The notes beneath the pieces are model-generated. The model did no database searches. It was not told the origin of the DNA and saw only the letters and a program-made list of their open reading frames with translations. The translations under genes were made by a program, and so were the position numbers. Source: an uncultured Clostridia bacterium (GTDB lineage: Bacteria > Bacillota > Clostridia > Christensenellales > QALW01). Taken from it: a DNA stretch of 26,210 nt. This document shows positions 1 through 6,930 of the stretch, one piece after another (the stretch's first letter is position 1; every line of letters starts with the position of its first letter). The stretch is taken from the NCBI GenBank assembly GCA_934434555.1, contig CAKRZX010000028.1, positions 1 through 26,210 of the forward strand, given 5' to 3'.

Positions 1-1121
1 CCGGAAAAAGTGTAATCACCTATACTTGTCACGCTGTCCGGGATGGCAATACTTGTCAAACTACTACATTCGAAAAAAGCCTTGCTACCTATGCTTGTCA
101 CGCTGTCCGGGATGGTAATACTTGTCAAACCTCTACATCCGTAAAAAGCGTAATCACCTATACTTGTCACACTGTCCGGGATGGTAATACTTGTCAAACC
201 TCTACATCCGTAAAAAGCGTAATCACCTATACTTGTCACACTGTCCGGGATGGTAATACTTGTCAAGCTGCTACATTGGTAAAAAGCTTTACTACCTATG
301 CTTGTTACGCTGTCAGGCATATTTACACTCTCCAAGGTGTCTCTACAAACCACCATTTCTGATGTAACCTTTTTTGAGCCTTCCGAAATACTCAATTCTT
401 TAATCTTACAGTTCTTAAAAGCATACACTCCTTGATTTTCCACACTATCCGGCATAGTTATGCTTACAAGACCGGTACAATCTGAAAACGCCGAATCAGC
501 AATTAATCTTGTTCCTTCTTTCACATAAAATCGATTATTCAAATCTTCCTTTTTCACGGACACTAAATAATCTGAAATATACAGTGCACCGTCTTCCCAA
601 TTTGATTCATTGTTATAGATACCGGTATCATAAAATGCGTCAGATGCTATATAAGTTAGGCTACCCGGCAGGGCTATACTAGAAAGACTTGTACAATGGG
701 AGAAAGCACCACTCTCTATATTTTTCACACCATCCTGCATAGTTACGCTTGTAAGATTCGTGCAATCACTAAATGCGCTCCAACCTATTGTTTTCACACC
801 GTTCTGCATAGTTGCTGCTTTAAGTTTTTTGCAATTGTAAAAAGCATAACTGCCGACCCTCTCAGCGTCCCAAATATAAACCGATGTCGCATTATCTCCC
901 CAAGGGGTACTTAAAGGACGCTTATATTTGATAGAATAATATTCGTCCATATATTTAGAGGTCACACCATTAGGATAACTATCATCGTATATAGTTAATA
1001 TATCTCCGCTAAGCTTCCATCTGCAACTTCCGGTAGTACCTCCTGTAAGCGCAAATACTTCCACAGGAACAAAGATAAGTATAAGACATATAGCCAGAAC
1101 AGAAAAAACAACTCTTTTCAT
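1..1121 (-). CDS. Secreted BspA-type leucine-rich-repeat protein (partial, C-terminus off window)
   Basis: Read from the minus strand, an open frame starts at ATG 1121 and runs off the left edge, so the C-terminus and any anchor are missing. The first ~25 residues (MKRVVFSVLAICLILIF...) form a signal peptide. The rest is built from 23-residue BspA-like repeats (LRR_5 type) with the pattern IPDSVTSIGxxAFxxCxxLTSI. Repeats near the N-terminus are more diverged (TMQDGV-type) and those near the left edge are almost identical. The family is common in secreted or surface proteins of gut bacteria and is linked to adhesion; the ligand here is unknown. The ribosome binding site is modest (AAAGGTG about 10 nt upstream). 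The gene starts 16 nt after the stop of the small gene at 1138-1491, so the two are probably co-transcribed from the invertible promoter segment further upstream. Confidence 0.9.
   Translation of the reverse strand, partial: MKRVVFSVLAICLILIFVPVEVFALTGGTTGSCRWKLSGDILTIYDDSYPNGVTSKYMDEYYSIKYKRPLSTPWGDNATSVYIWDAERVGSYAFYNCKKLKAATMQNGVKTIGWSAFSDCTNLTSVTMQDGVKNIESGAFSHCTSLSSIALPGSLTYIASDAFYDTGIYNNESNWEDGALYISDYLVSVKKEDLNNRFYVKEGTRLIADSAFSDCTGLVSITMPDSVENQGVYAFKNCKIKELSISEGSKKVTSEMVVCRDTLESVNMPDSVTSIGSKAFYQCSSLTSITIPDSVTSIGDYAFYGCRGLTSITIPDSVTSIGDYAFYGCRGLTSITIPDSVTSIGSKAFFECSSLTSIAIPDSVTSIGDYTFS
36..311 (-). repeat. Tandem 69-bp (23-residue) LRR repeats, two copies identical
   Basis: Four consecutive 69-bp units can be laid out at 36-104, 105-173, 174-242 and 243-311, all in frame with the LRR protein. 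By eye units 2 and 3 are identical over all 69 bases, while units 1 and 4 differ at several positions. Identity at synonymous positions points to a recent duplication or gene conversion. Confidence 0.9.
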
Positions 1122-1137
1122 TAATATACCACACCTT

Positions 1138-1491
1138 TCACTCTATCTCTTGCACAACGGTTATACTATCAATTAAACAAACACTCGTTTTGATGTATTC
1201 CATAAATTCATCAGCACTATCGACAGAATAGCCTTCCAACCCCAAATATGGTGGCGTGTATAATCCAAATTTCTGACATAAAATCTTTCTTAACTCCGTC
1301 TCGACGTCTACCACATTGCCCTTGCAAGAAAACGCATACATTCTTCTAAGAGAAATGTTTACATCCGGATGTTCACGCCGAACTTGCTCATCCAGTTCTC
1401 TTCTTGATTGCTCTGCTCTGACGGCAATCGAACATCTTGTCTTTCTTTCGTTCTCTTCAACAAATATGCCAATAACGCCATTATTTTCCAC
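1138..1491 (-). CDS. Small hypothetical protein (117 aa) between the invertible promoter and the LRR gene
   Basis: The start is GTG 1491, chosen because GAGGGGG lies 7 nt upstream; another frame has an ATG nearby but no longer meaningful product. The 117-residue product is soluble with no signal peptide or membrane segment. It has a charged, helical-looking centre (residues ~20-50, rich in Arg and Glu) and a C-terminal part with FGLYTPPYLGLEGYSVDSADEF. The alternation of a basic helix, a YAF strand and an ETELRKIL helix faintly recalls T5orf172/MUG113-type GIY-YIG domains, but I cannot show catalytic residues, so the function is unknown. It is the first gene downstream of the invertible segment and precedes the LRR gene by 16 nt, so its expression should follow the switch. 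It could be a regulator, or simply a passenger of the LRR operon. Confidence 0.7.
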   Translation of the reverse strand: MENNGVIGIFVEENERKTRCSIAVRAEQSRRELDEQVRREHPDVNISLRRMYAFSCKGNVVDVETELRKILCQKFGLYTPPYLGLEGYSVDSADEFMEYIKTSVCLIDSITVVQEIE

Positions 1492-1518
1492 AGCATTTCC
1501 CCCTCGTTTATGAAATTT

Positions 1519-1543
1519 ACCACATAATCCGCATTATGTTGTA
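1519..1543 (+). repeat. Left inverted repeat of the invertible segment (recombination site)
   Basis: It is the reverse complement of 1780-1804 with 24 of 25 positions matching and 22 consecutive matches (1522-1543). The site is itself a dyad: 7-bp arms ACATAAT/ATTATGT around a 4-bp centre, as expected for a tyrosine-recombinase core with two binding arms. Confidence 0.88.
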
Positions 1544-1608
1544 AACCCATTGCAAGAACGGGTGCAGAGCGGGCGCAAAAACAATTAAAATGTCAGCTGA
1601 AAGGGCGT

Positions 1609-1643
1609 AAAAAGCCGTTTAACAAAAAACCGATGTTAAACGG
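1609..1643 (-). terminator. Hairpin terminator inside the invertible segment
   Basis: A 9-bp perfect stem (CCGTTTAAC at 1615-1623 with GTTAAACGG at 1635-1643, 11-nt loop) is followed on the minus strand by CTTTTT. In the present orientation it would stop leftward transcripts, such as read-through from the recombinase gene, before they reach the small gene and LRR gene. Confidence 0.7.
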
Positions 1644-1706
1644 TTTAATAAACACACCCTTTTTTACTGTATGCGCAAGAGAATTAAGTTTAATTGTAAA
1701 AAATAC

Positions 1707-1735
1707 TTGACTTTTTGGTAGTAAAGAGGTATATT
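1707..1735 (+). promoter_or_regulatory. Strong sigma-A promoter within the invertible segment, now facing right
   Basis: TTGACT (1707-1712), a 17-bp spacer and TATATT (1730-1735) form a near-consensus promoter preceded by AT-rich sequence resembling an UP element. The predicted start is near 1742, inside the segment. As oriented it transcribes out through the right repeat and antisense to the recombinase gene. No comparable promoter faces left in the segment. Confidence 0.78.
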
Positions 1736-1779
1736 GTTACTGTAAATATTGCGGGAGTGATTTTTTCGCGTGTGATATC

Positions 1780-1804
1780 TACAACATAATGCGGATTATG
1801 TTGT
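1780..1804 (-). repeat. Right inverted repeat of the invertible segment (recombination site)
   Basis: This is the inverted copy of 1519-1543. The shared core reads ACATAATGCGGATTATGT here. The internal dyad has 8-bp arms around the asymmetric GCGG centre, and that asymmetry would give the sites a direction and so favour inversion between opposed copies. It lies 36 bp from the recombinase stop codon. Confidence 0.88.
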
Positions 1805-1839
1805 GTTTTTTTCGCAACAACCGCATTTAAGGCGGCATT

Positions 1840-2682
1840 TTATATCAGCAAATGCATACTTTCCATATATCTGCGGTGTTCCGCACCGGTCGAAATTATG
1901 TAAATCCGCGTTGTTTCTATACTGCTGTGGCCGAGAATATCCGCAAGTTTTGCAATATCTTTTTCGATTCCGTAAAACACGCGGGCGAACAGGTGGCGCA
2001 GATTATGCGGGAACACCTTTTGCGGATTAACATTTGCTTCAATGCACAACGCTTTCATTTCCCGCCAGATGTTTGTACGGCTTATCGCCTTTCCTGTTCG
2101 TGTAACAAAAATCATACCGCTTTTTATTCCTTGCTCTGCTGCGTAGCGGAGCAATTTTTGTTTTAATTCTTTAACAATAAACACCGACCGAGTTTTTGCT
2201 TTACAGTTTACAATCGCCTCACCGTGCCTTACCGCCTCAACGGTTATATATTGGAGTTCGCTGACGCGAATACCCGTTCCGCAGATTGTCTGCAAAATAA
2301 GATTAAGTCTTTCATTGTGTTTACGCTCCGCTGTTCTGCAAAGCCGTGTATATTCCGCCTTTGTCAGTTCTTTTTCTTCGGGGCAGAACACCTGTTGTTG
2401 AAGTTTTAGGGATTTTACCTTTAAGTCGTGCCAGCCGAGAAATACAAATAAACTGTTGATACTTGCAAGCATTGAATTAAGGCTGCGCACAGCGTAATTC
2501 TCTTGCAAGAGATTTTTGTACGCAATTACGGTTTCTTTTGTGACGGTGCTGTTCTGCGCATACGCCGCAAATGCTTTAACATCGCGCAAATATTTCTCGA
2601 CGGTCGCAGCGCTTCTCTCTTCTAAAATCAGATGTTCCTTAAATTCGGCAATGACGCTTGCCGTGATAATTCGTTCTTTCAT
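1840..2682 (-). CDS. Tyrosine recombinase (probable invertase of the adjacent promoter segment)
   Basis: This 280-residue XerC/D-like site-specific recombinase has an N-terminal SAM-like core-binding domain (residues ~8-85) and a C-terminal catalytic domain (~105-275). The catalytic set is visible: Arg139 in GTGIRVSEL, a Lys at about 161-163, His226 and Arg229 in PHNLRH, His252 in LGHSS, and the nucleophile Tyr261 in TTRIYI. The length is that of a stand-alone Xer or invertase-type enzyme, shorter than most phage integrases. ATG 2682 is preceded by GGAGGT 8 nt upstream. Its 3' end is 36 bp from the right inverted repeat, and no phage or conjugative genes are nearby, so a role in flipping the 1519-1804 segment is the best reading. 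A stand-alone role elsewhere in the genome cannot be excluded. Confidence 0.93.
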   Translation of the reverse strand: MKERIITASVIAEFKEHLILEERSAATVEKYLRDVKAFAAYAQNSTVTKETVIAYKNLLQENYAVRSLNSMLASINSLFVFLGWHDLKVKSLKLQQQVFCPEEKELTKAEYTRLCRTAERKHNERLNLILQTICGTGIRVSELQYITVEAVRHGEAIVNCKAKTRSVFIVKELKQKLLRYAAEQGIKSGMIFVTRTGKAISRTNIWREMKALCIEANVNPQKVFPHNLRHLFARVFYGIEKDIAKLADILGHSSIETTRIYIISTGAEHRRYMESMHLLI

Positions 2683-2752
2683 CTCAATTTACCTCCGGGT
2701 GTGTTTCTGATATTTTACCCAAAAAAGCAAGAATGTTTTATATATTCTCTGC

Positions 2753-2781
2753 TTGCTAAAATGGCGCTTTTGTATTATAAT
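2753..2781 (+). promoter_or_regulatory. Promoter of the transketolase gene
   Basis: TTGCTA (2753-2758), 17-bp spacer and TATAAT (2776-2781) lie 45 bp before the start codon. The -10 region is part of the symmetrical TATTATAATA, so it could also serve a leftward promoter toward the recombinase, though no good -35 was found on that side. Confidence 0.75.
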
Positions 2782-2826
2782 ACACTTGAAATTTTACGAC
2801 TGACCGTCGTTTATGGAGGTTAAAAA

Positions 2827-4809
2827 ATGAAACCGATAGAAACTAAAACAGTAAACGCCATAAGGATACTTTCCGCCGAGGGCGTTCAGAAAGCGAACAG
2901 CGGGCATCCGGGCTTGCCCATGGGTTCCGCGCCGCTTGCCTACGCGCTTTGGGCAAAACACCTTAACTTCAATCCCAACGATGTTGACTTTGAAAACCGC
3001 GACCGCTTTGTGCTTTCCGCGGGGCACGGTTCAATGCTTCTTTACTCACTTATGTATCTTTTCGGCTACCCCCTTACGATGGAAGATATAAAAGAGTTCC
3101 GCCAGTGGGGCAGCAAGACCCCCGGCCACCCCGAGTACGGTCACACACCCGGCGTTGAAACTTCAACCGGACCTTTGGGTCAGGGCTTTGCAAATGCCGT
3201 AGGTATGGCTATTGCCGAAAAACATCTTGCGGCGAAATTCAACCGTGAGGGCTTCCCCATTGTTGACCACTACACATACGTGCTTGTGGGCGACGGCTGC
3301 TTGCAGGAGGGCATTCAGTACGAGGCGGCTTCTCTTGCCGGAACGCTTAAATTAGGCAAACTTATCTGCATTTACGATAAAAATAACATCACCATTGAGG
3401 GCGATATTTCAACTGCGTTTTCCGAGGACGTCGGCGCACGCCACGAGGCCATGGGCTGGCACGTTGTATGTGTTGAGGACGGCACCGACACCGATGCGGT
3501 ATCAAAGGCAATAGAAGAGGCTAAATCCATCGCCGACAAACCGTCACTGATAATCTGCCGCACCGAAATCGGTTTCGGCTGCCCCGCAAAACAGGGCAAG
3601 GCATCCGCTCACGGCGAACCGCTTGGTGCAGAAAATCTTGAAGCCACAAAGGAAAATTTGGGGTGGAATTACGCACCCTTCGTTATTCCCGACGATGTGC
3701 TTGAATACACCCGTGAGCTTGGTGCCCGCGGCATAAAGACCGAGGACGAATGGATTGAACTTGTTAAAAAATATGAAGAGGCATATCCCGAACTTTACAG
3801 GGAGTATACCCACTGGATGGACAGAGAATTCCCCGTTGATTTGGAAAACGATGAGGATTTCTGGACGTTTGAAAACAAACCCGCCGCGACACGCGCCTGC
3901 TCCGGTGAGATTCTTAACCGCATTAAAGATATGCAGCCAAATATATTCGGTGGAAGTGCTGACCTTGGTCCTTCTAACAAAACCGAACTTAAAGGGCTTG
4001 CCTACTTCTCCGACAAAACTCCCGAGGGAAGCAATATGCACTTCGGAATCCGTGAGCACGCAATGGCGGCAGTAACAAACGGGCTGTATCTTCACGGCGG
4101 CGTAACGCCTTTCTGCGCAACGTTCTTTGTGTTTACCGACTATATGAAAAATGCAATGCGTATGGCGGCACTTATGAAACTGCCCGTAACATACGTGCTT
4201 ACCCACGATTCCATAGGCGTTGGCGAGGACGGACCTACACACGAACCCGTTGAGCAGCTTGCGGCTCTGCGCACGATTCCCGGTATGACGGTTTTCCGCC
4301 CTGCCGACGCAAAGGAAACCGCCGCGGCATACTGCACTGCAATGAATAACTGCGGTCCCACCGCGATAGTGCTTACCCGCCAGAATCTGCCCCAGTACGA
4401 GAACAGCGGAAAAGACGCCCTTAGAGGCGGATATATCCTTATTGACAGCAAAAAGGAAACACCTGATGTTATAATTATGGCAAGCGGCAGTGAAGTTGAA
4501 CAGGCTGTCGGCGCTCACGAACTTCTTAAAGCCGAAAACATTGACGCCCGCGTTGTTTCGATGCCCTGTATGGAACTGTTTGACAAACAGCCTGATGAAT
4601 ACAAAGAGAGTGTTCTTCCCTCTTCGGTACGCACCCGCGTTGCGGTAGAAGCCGCGTCATCAATGAGTTGGTACAAATACGTGGGTCTTGACGGCGCTTG
4701 CGTTTGCCTTGACCGTTTCGGTGCTTCCGCCCCTGCGCCCGTTCTCTTTGAAAAATTCGGGTTTACTGCCGAAAACATTGCCGCAAAAGCAAAAGAAGTT
4801 ATAAAATAA
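2827..4809 (+). CDS. tkt: Transketolase
   Basis: Transketolase is the cytoplasmic thiamine-diphosphate enzyme that transfers two-carbon ketol units in the non-oxidative pentose phosphate pathway. The 660-residue length is that of the full bacterial enzyme. Visible motifs are GHPG (26-29), SAGHGSMLLYS (64-74), the thiamine-diphosphate/Mg2+ motif from GDG (155-157) to DKNN (184-187), HGEPLG (262-267), the catalytic glutamate in GIREHA (Glu410), and THEPVEQL (471-478) in the pyrimidine-binding domain. ATG 2827 has GGAGGT 6 nt upstream and a good promoter ahead of it. It stands alone and converges on the LOG/murC pair, sharing a bidirectional terminator. In this context it could also feed pentoses from plant glycans into central metabolism, but it is a housekeeping gene and nothing ties its regulation to the sugar genes. 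Confidence 0.97.
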   Translation: MKPIETKTVNAIRILSAEGVQKANSGHPGLPMGSAPLAYALWAKHLNFNPNDVDFENRDRFVLSAGHGSMLLYSLMYLFGYPLTMEDIKEFRQWGSKTPGHPEYGHTPGVETSTGPLGQGFANAVGMAIAEKHLAAKFNREGFPIVDHYTYVLVGDGCLQEGIQYEAASLAGTLKLGKLICIYDKNNITIEGDISTAFSEDVGARHEAMGWHVVCVEDGTDTDAVSKAIEEAKSIADKPSLIICRTEIGFGCPAKQGKASAHGEPLGAENLEATKENLGWNYAPFVIPDDVLEYTRELGARGIKTEDEWIELVKKYEEAYPELYREYTHWMDREFPVDLENDEDFWTFENKPAATRACSGEILNRIKDMQPNIFGGSADLGPSNKTELKGLAYFSDKTPEGSNMHFGIREHAMAAVTNGLYLHGGVTPFCATFFVFTDYMKNAMRMAALMKLPVTYVLTHDSIGVGEDGPTHEPVEQLAALRTIPGMTVFRPADAKETAAAYCTAMNNCGPTAIVLTRQNLPQYENSGKDALRGGYILIDSKKETPDVIIMASGSEVEQAVGAHELLKAENIDARVVSMPCMELFDKQPDEYKESVLPSSVRTRVAVEAASSMSWYKYVGLDGACVCLDRFGASAPAPVLFEKFGFTAENIAAKAKEVIK

Positions 4810-4825
4810 AAAGCCCTTTCGGGCA

Positions 4826-4867
4826 TAAAAACAGCACGGAGATCTCTCTTCCGTGCTGTCCTTTTTA
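4826..4867. terminator. Bidirectional terminator between tkt and the LOG-family gene
   Basis: A perfect 10-bp stem, ACAGCACGGA (4831-4840) with TCCGTGCTGT (4850-4859) and a 9-nt loop, is flanked by A-run/T-run sequence on both sides. It therefore works for tkt (plus) and for the convergent genes (minus). A smaller GCCCTTTCGGGC hairpin precedes it at about 4813-4824. Confidence 0.88.
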
Positions 4868-5428
4868 TTTCATTCCTTTTAATTCGGTGGATTTATAGTT
4901 TTCAACGTATTCAAGTACCTGTTCGGGAGTATCAAACGCCGGATACATAACACGGCACTGCGCTTTTAAGAAGCCCTCCGAAATAGAATGTTCAAGCATT
5001 TTAATCATCGGGTCATAATAACCGCGGGTATTAAGTATCACAATCGGCTTATCATGGCGGTTAAGTTGTTTTAATGTAAGAATCTCAAAAAATTCTTCAA
5101 ACGTGCCTATTCCGCCCGGGGTAATTATAAACGCATCGGCATAATCCTCCATAATCTGCTTACGCTCCCGCATTGTCTTTGTACGGATAAGTGTTGTACA
5201 GTTAAGGTTAAGCACCTCTTCGTTAGTAAAAAACTCCGGCACAACGCCTATAACATCGCCGTTTTCACCTTCAACTCCCCGTGAAACCGCTCCCATAAGC
5301 CCTGTTGCGCCGGCGCCGTACACAAGTCCGTGACCGCGAAGTGCAAGCAACCTGCCTAATTTTTCGCCTTCTTTAATATAAAATTCATCAATCGTGTTGC
5401 TTGCCGCGCCGTAAACGCATATTCTCAT
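4865..5428 (-). CDS. LOG family (TIGR00730) Rossmann-fold protein
   Basis: This 187-residue cytoplasmic protein belongs to the lysine-decarboxylase-like/LOG family, whose studied members are nucleoside 5'-monophosphate phosphoribohydrolases (they release the base from AMP or cytokinin nucleotides). The family signatures are present: GxGxxGLMG near the N-terminus (residues 38-46), MRERK (86-90) and PGGIGTFEE (104-112), which together form the phosphoribose-binding and active site. Length is typical. Its ATG overlaps the murC stop by 4 bp (ATGA), so it is translated from the same mRNA. The in vivo substrate in Clostridia is unknown. The murC linkage may be only operon economy. Confidence 0.92.
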   Translation of the reverse strand: MRICVYGAASNTIDEFYIKEGEKLGRLLALRGHGLVYGAGATGLMGAVSRGVEGENGDVIGVVPEFFTNEEVLNLNCTTLIRTKTMRERKQIMEDYADAFIITPGGIGTFEEFFEILTLKQLNRHDKPIVILNTRGYYDPMIKMLEHSISEGFLKAQCRVMYPAFDTPEQVLEYVENYKSTELKGMK

Positions 5429-6813
5429 TTTTGCCCTCCTAAAATAAATTTATCTAAAATATCGACCGTGCCGCTGCCCATAATCAAAACCAGATCATTC
5501 GGTTCAAGTTTTGTTTTCAGATATTCCGCACACTCTTCCATTGTGGGGATATATATGCAGTCGTCGCCGTATTTTTTTACTATTTCATCCACAATCATCT
5601 TTGAACTTACCGTGGGGTCAAAGGGTTCGCGGTCACCGTAAACATCTATAATAACCGTTTTATCGGCGTGATGGAAACAGTCCACAAGCCGCCAGAACTG
5701 CGCTTTTGTACGGGTAAACAGCGCCGGCTGATAAATAAGCCACAGTCTGTTTTTCTTTATATGCTTTGTCGCCTCTATTGTGGCGGCAACCTCCTCGGGG
5801 TGATGCCCGTAATCGTTATAAATCTTTGCACCGTTATACTCACCGCGATACTCAAACCGCCTGCCCGCGCCGGTGTATGCTTTCAAGCCCGAAAGAATTT
5901 TATCCGTTTCTATATTCCCCAGCATACCCGCAATTATCGCCGCCATTGAATTAAGTACGTTTACTTCGCCGATAACCGAAAGTTCAACGCGGCAAAGGAA
6001 TTCTTCGCCCTTAAACATATCGTAGGACGGATGACCATCACTGTTAAACGTTACGTTCTCTGCGTGATAGTCCGCCTCTTTATTAAAGCCGTAACTTACC
6101 GTTTTTCTGCCGCACTCGCTTAAAAGCCTGCGGGTGCGCTCATCGTCGTAGCAGCCCACAACATAGCCGTTTTCATCAACAAGCCGGGCAAATTTCAAAA
6201 ACGATTTATATATATTCTCAATCGTCTTAAAATAGTCAAGGTGGTCCGAATCAATGTTAAGTATAACCGCTATGTGCGGGTGCAGGTGCAAATACGAATC
6301 AACATATTCGCACGCTTCGGTAATAAAGTATTCCCTGTTTCCCGTATGAACATTACTTCCTATTGTAGGAAGTACCCCGCCTATATGAATTGTGGGGTCA
6401 AGCCCTGCACGATAATATATTTCCGAAATCATACTGGTTGTTGTGGTTTTGCCGTGCGTGCCGGAAACACCTATACACTTTTTGCAGTGGTCGGATATAA
6501 GCCCCATCATTTCGCCCCGGTCAATGCAGGGTATGCCGTGGCTTTCGGCATATGCCCGCTCAACATTATCTTTCGGTATTGCCGCCGAATAAACAACCAG
6601 TGCGGCATTTTTAACATTTTCTTCGCTGTGCCCCACCGTTGCGCGGATCCCCAAAGTTTTAAGCCGTTCAAGCCCCTCGGAATCAGCCCTGTCAGAACCC
6701 GAAACATCGGTAAAGCCCCAGTTATGCAGTATTTCGGCAAGCCCGCTCATACTGTGTCCGCCGATAGCGATAAAATGAATATTTTTATTCTTATAATCTT
6801 CCAATTTAATCAT
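5425..6813 (-). CDS. murC: UDP-N-acetylmuramate--L-alanine ligase
   Basis: MurC is the ATP-dependent cytoplasmic ligase that adds L-alanine to UDP-MurNAc in peptidoglycan synthesis. At 462 residues it is of normal length with all three Mur domains: N-terminal UDP-binding (IGGHSMSGLAEIL, 17-29), central ATPase with P-loop GTHGKTTTT (118-126) and DSDHLDYF (188-195), and C-terminal domain with GAGRRFEY (315-322) and YNDYGHHPEEV (332-342). Two motifs differ from the textbook enzyme: the usual GxGMSG is GGHSMSG, and QPHxYxRT reads QPALFTRT (362-369). The SMSGLAE form is also seen in other Clostridia, as I recall. ATG 6813 has only a weak GAGG signal, but a good promoter lies just upstream. It is the first gene of a two-gene operon with the LOG protein. 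Confidence 0.95.
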   Translation of the reverse strand: MIKLEDYKNKNIHFIAIGGHSMSGLAEILHNWGFTDVSGSDRADSEGLERLKTLGIRATVGHSEENVKNAALVVYSAAIPKDNVERAYAESHGIPCIDRGEMMGLISDHCKKCIGVSGTHGKTTTTSMISEIYYRAGLDPTIHIGGVLPTIGSNVHTGNREYFITEACEYVDSYLHLHPHIAVILNIDSDHLDYFKTIENIYKSFLKFARLVDENGYVVGCYDDERTRRLLSECGRKTVSYGFNKEADYHAENVTFNSDGHPSYDMFKGEEFLCRVELSVIGEVNVLNSMAAIIAGMLGNIETDKILSGLKAYTGAGRRFEYRGEYNGAKIYNDYGHHPEEVAATIEATKHIKKNRLWLIYQPALFTRTKAQFWRLVDCFHHADKTVIIDVYGDREPFDPTVSSKMIVDEIVKKYGDDCIYIPTMEECAEYLKTKLEPNDLVLIMGSGTVDILDKFILGGQK

Positions 6814-6843
6814 TACAAAAGCCTCGCCTTACAGTTTGTAATT

Positions 6844-6872
6844 ATTATATGCTATTTTTTATAAAAGGTCAA
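6844..6872 (-). promoter_or_regulatory. Promoter of the murC-LOG operon
   Basis: On the minus strand TTGACC (6867-6872), 17-bp spacer and TATAAT (6844-6849) lie about 30 bp upstream of the murC start. Confidence 0.78.
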
Positions 6873-6896
6873 ACTCAACTATATGAAATTCCGGCG

Positions 6897-6925
6897 AAAA
6901 AATTCGGAGTGCCGAGACACTCCGA
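6897..6925 (-). terminator. Terminator of the WbsX-GH78 operon
   Basis: An 8-bp perfect stem, TCGGAGTG (6904-6911) with CACTCCGA (6918-6925), is followed on the minus strand by A then six T. It lies 5 bp past the rhamnosidase stop codon. Confidence 0.85.
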
Positions 6926-6930
6926 TATTT

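Larger units (their letters stand above)
1519..1804. other. Putative invertible promoter segment (inverton) with 25-bp inverted repeats
   Basis: A segment of about 286 bp is bounded by inverted repeats at 1519-1543 and 1780-1804, with 236 bp between them. It carries a rightward near-consensus promoter (1707-1735) and a hairpin terminator (1609-1643) but no credible gene. A tyrosine recombinase lies immediately to the right. Inversion would place the promoter at about 1588-1616 facing left, reading through the left repeat into the genes at 1138-1491 and 1-1121, with the terminator behind it. Flanking bases show no obvious target-site duplication, which argues against a MITE. This layout matches phase-variable invertible promoters known from gut bacteria. 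The inversion itself is inferred, not seen. Confidence 0.82.

Noticed and set aside
36..311. CRISPR-like array
   Set aside because: The regular 69-bp repeats have no variable spacers and encode in-frame 23-residue LRR units.
1359..1550. 63-residue leftward frame overlapping the 117-residue gene
   Set aside because: It lacks a suitable ribosome binding site at its first start and overlaps the better-supported GTG-started gene; its start also falls inside the left recombination repeat.
1519..1804. Miniature inverted-repeat transposable element (MITE)
   Set aside because: Inverted repeats bound a gene-free segment, but there is no target-site duplication, each repeat is itself a recombinase-type dyad, and a promoter, terminator and recombinase are arranged as in invertible switches.
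3544..4518. Long leftward open frame opposite transketolase
   Set aside because: Antisense shadow of a strongly conserved enzyme; low-complexity Cys/His-rich translation with no domain.
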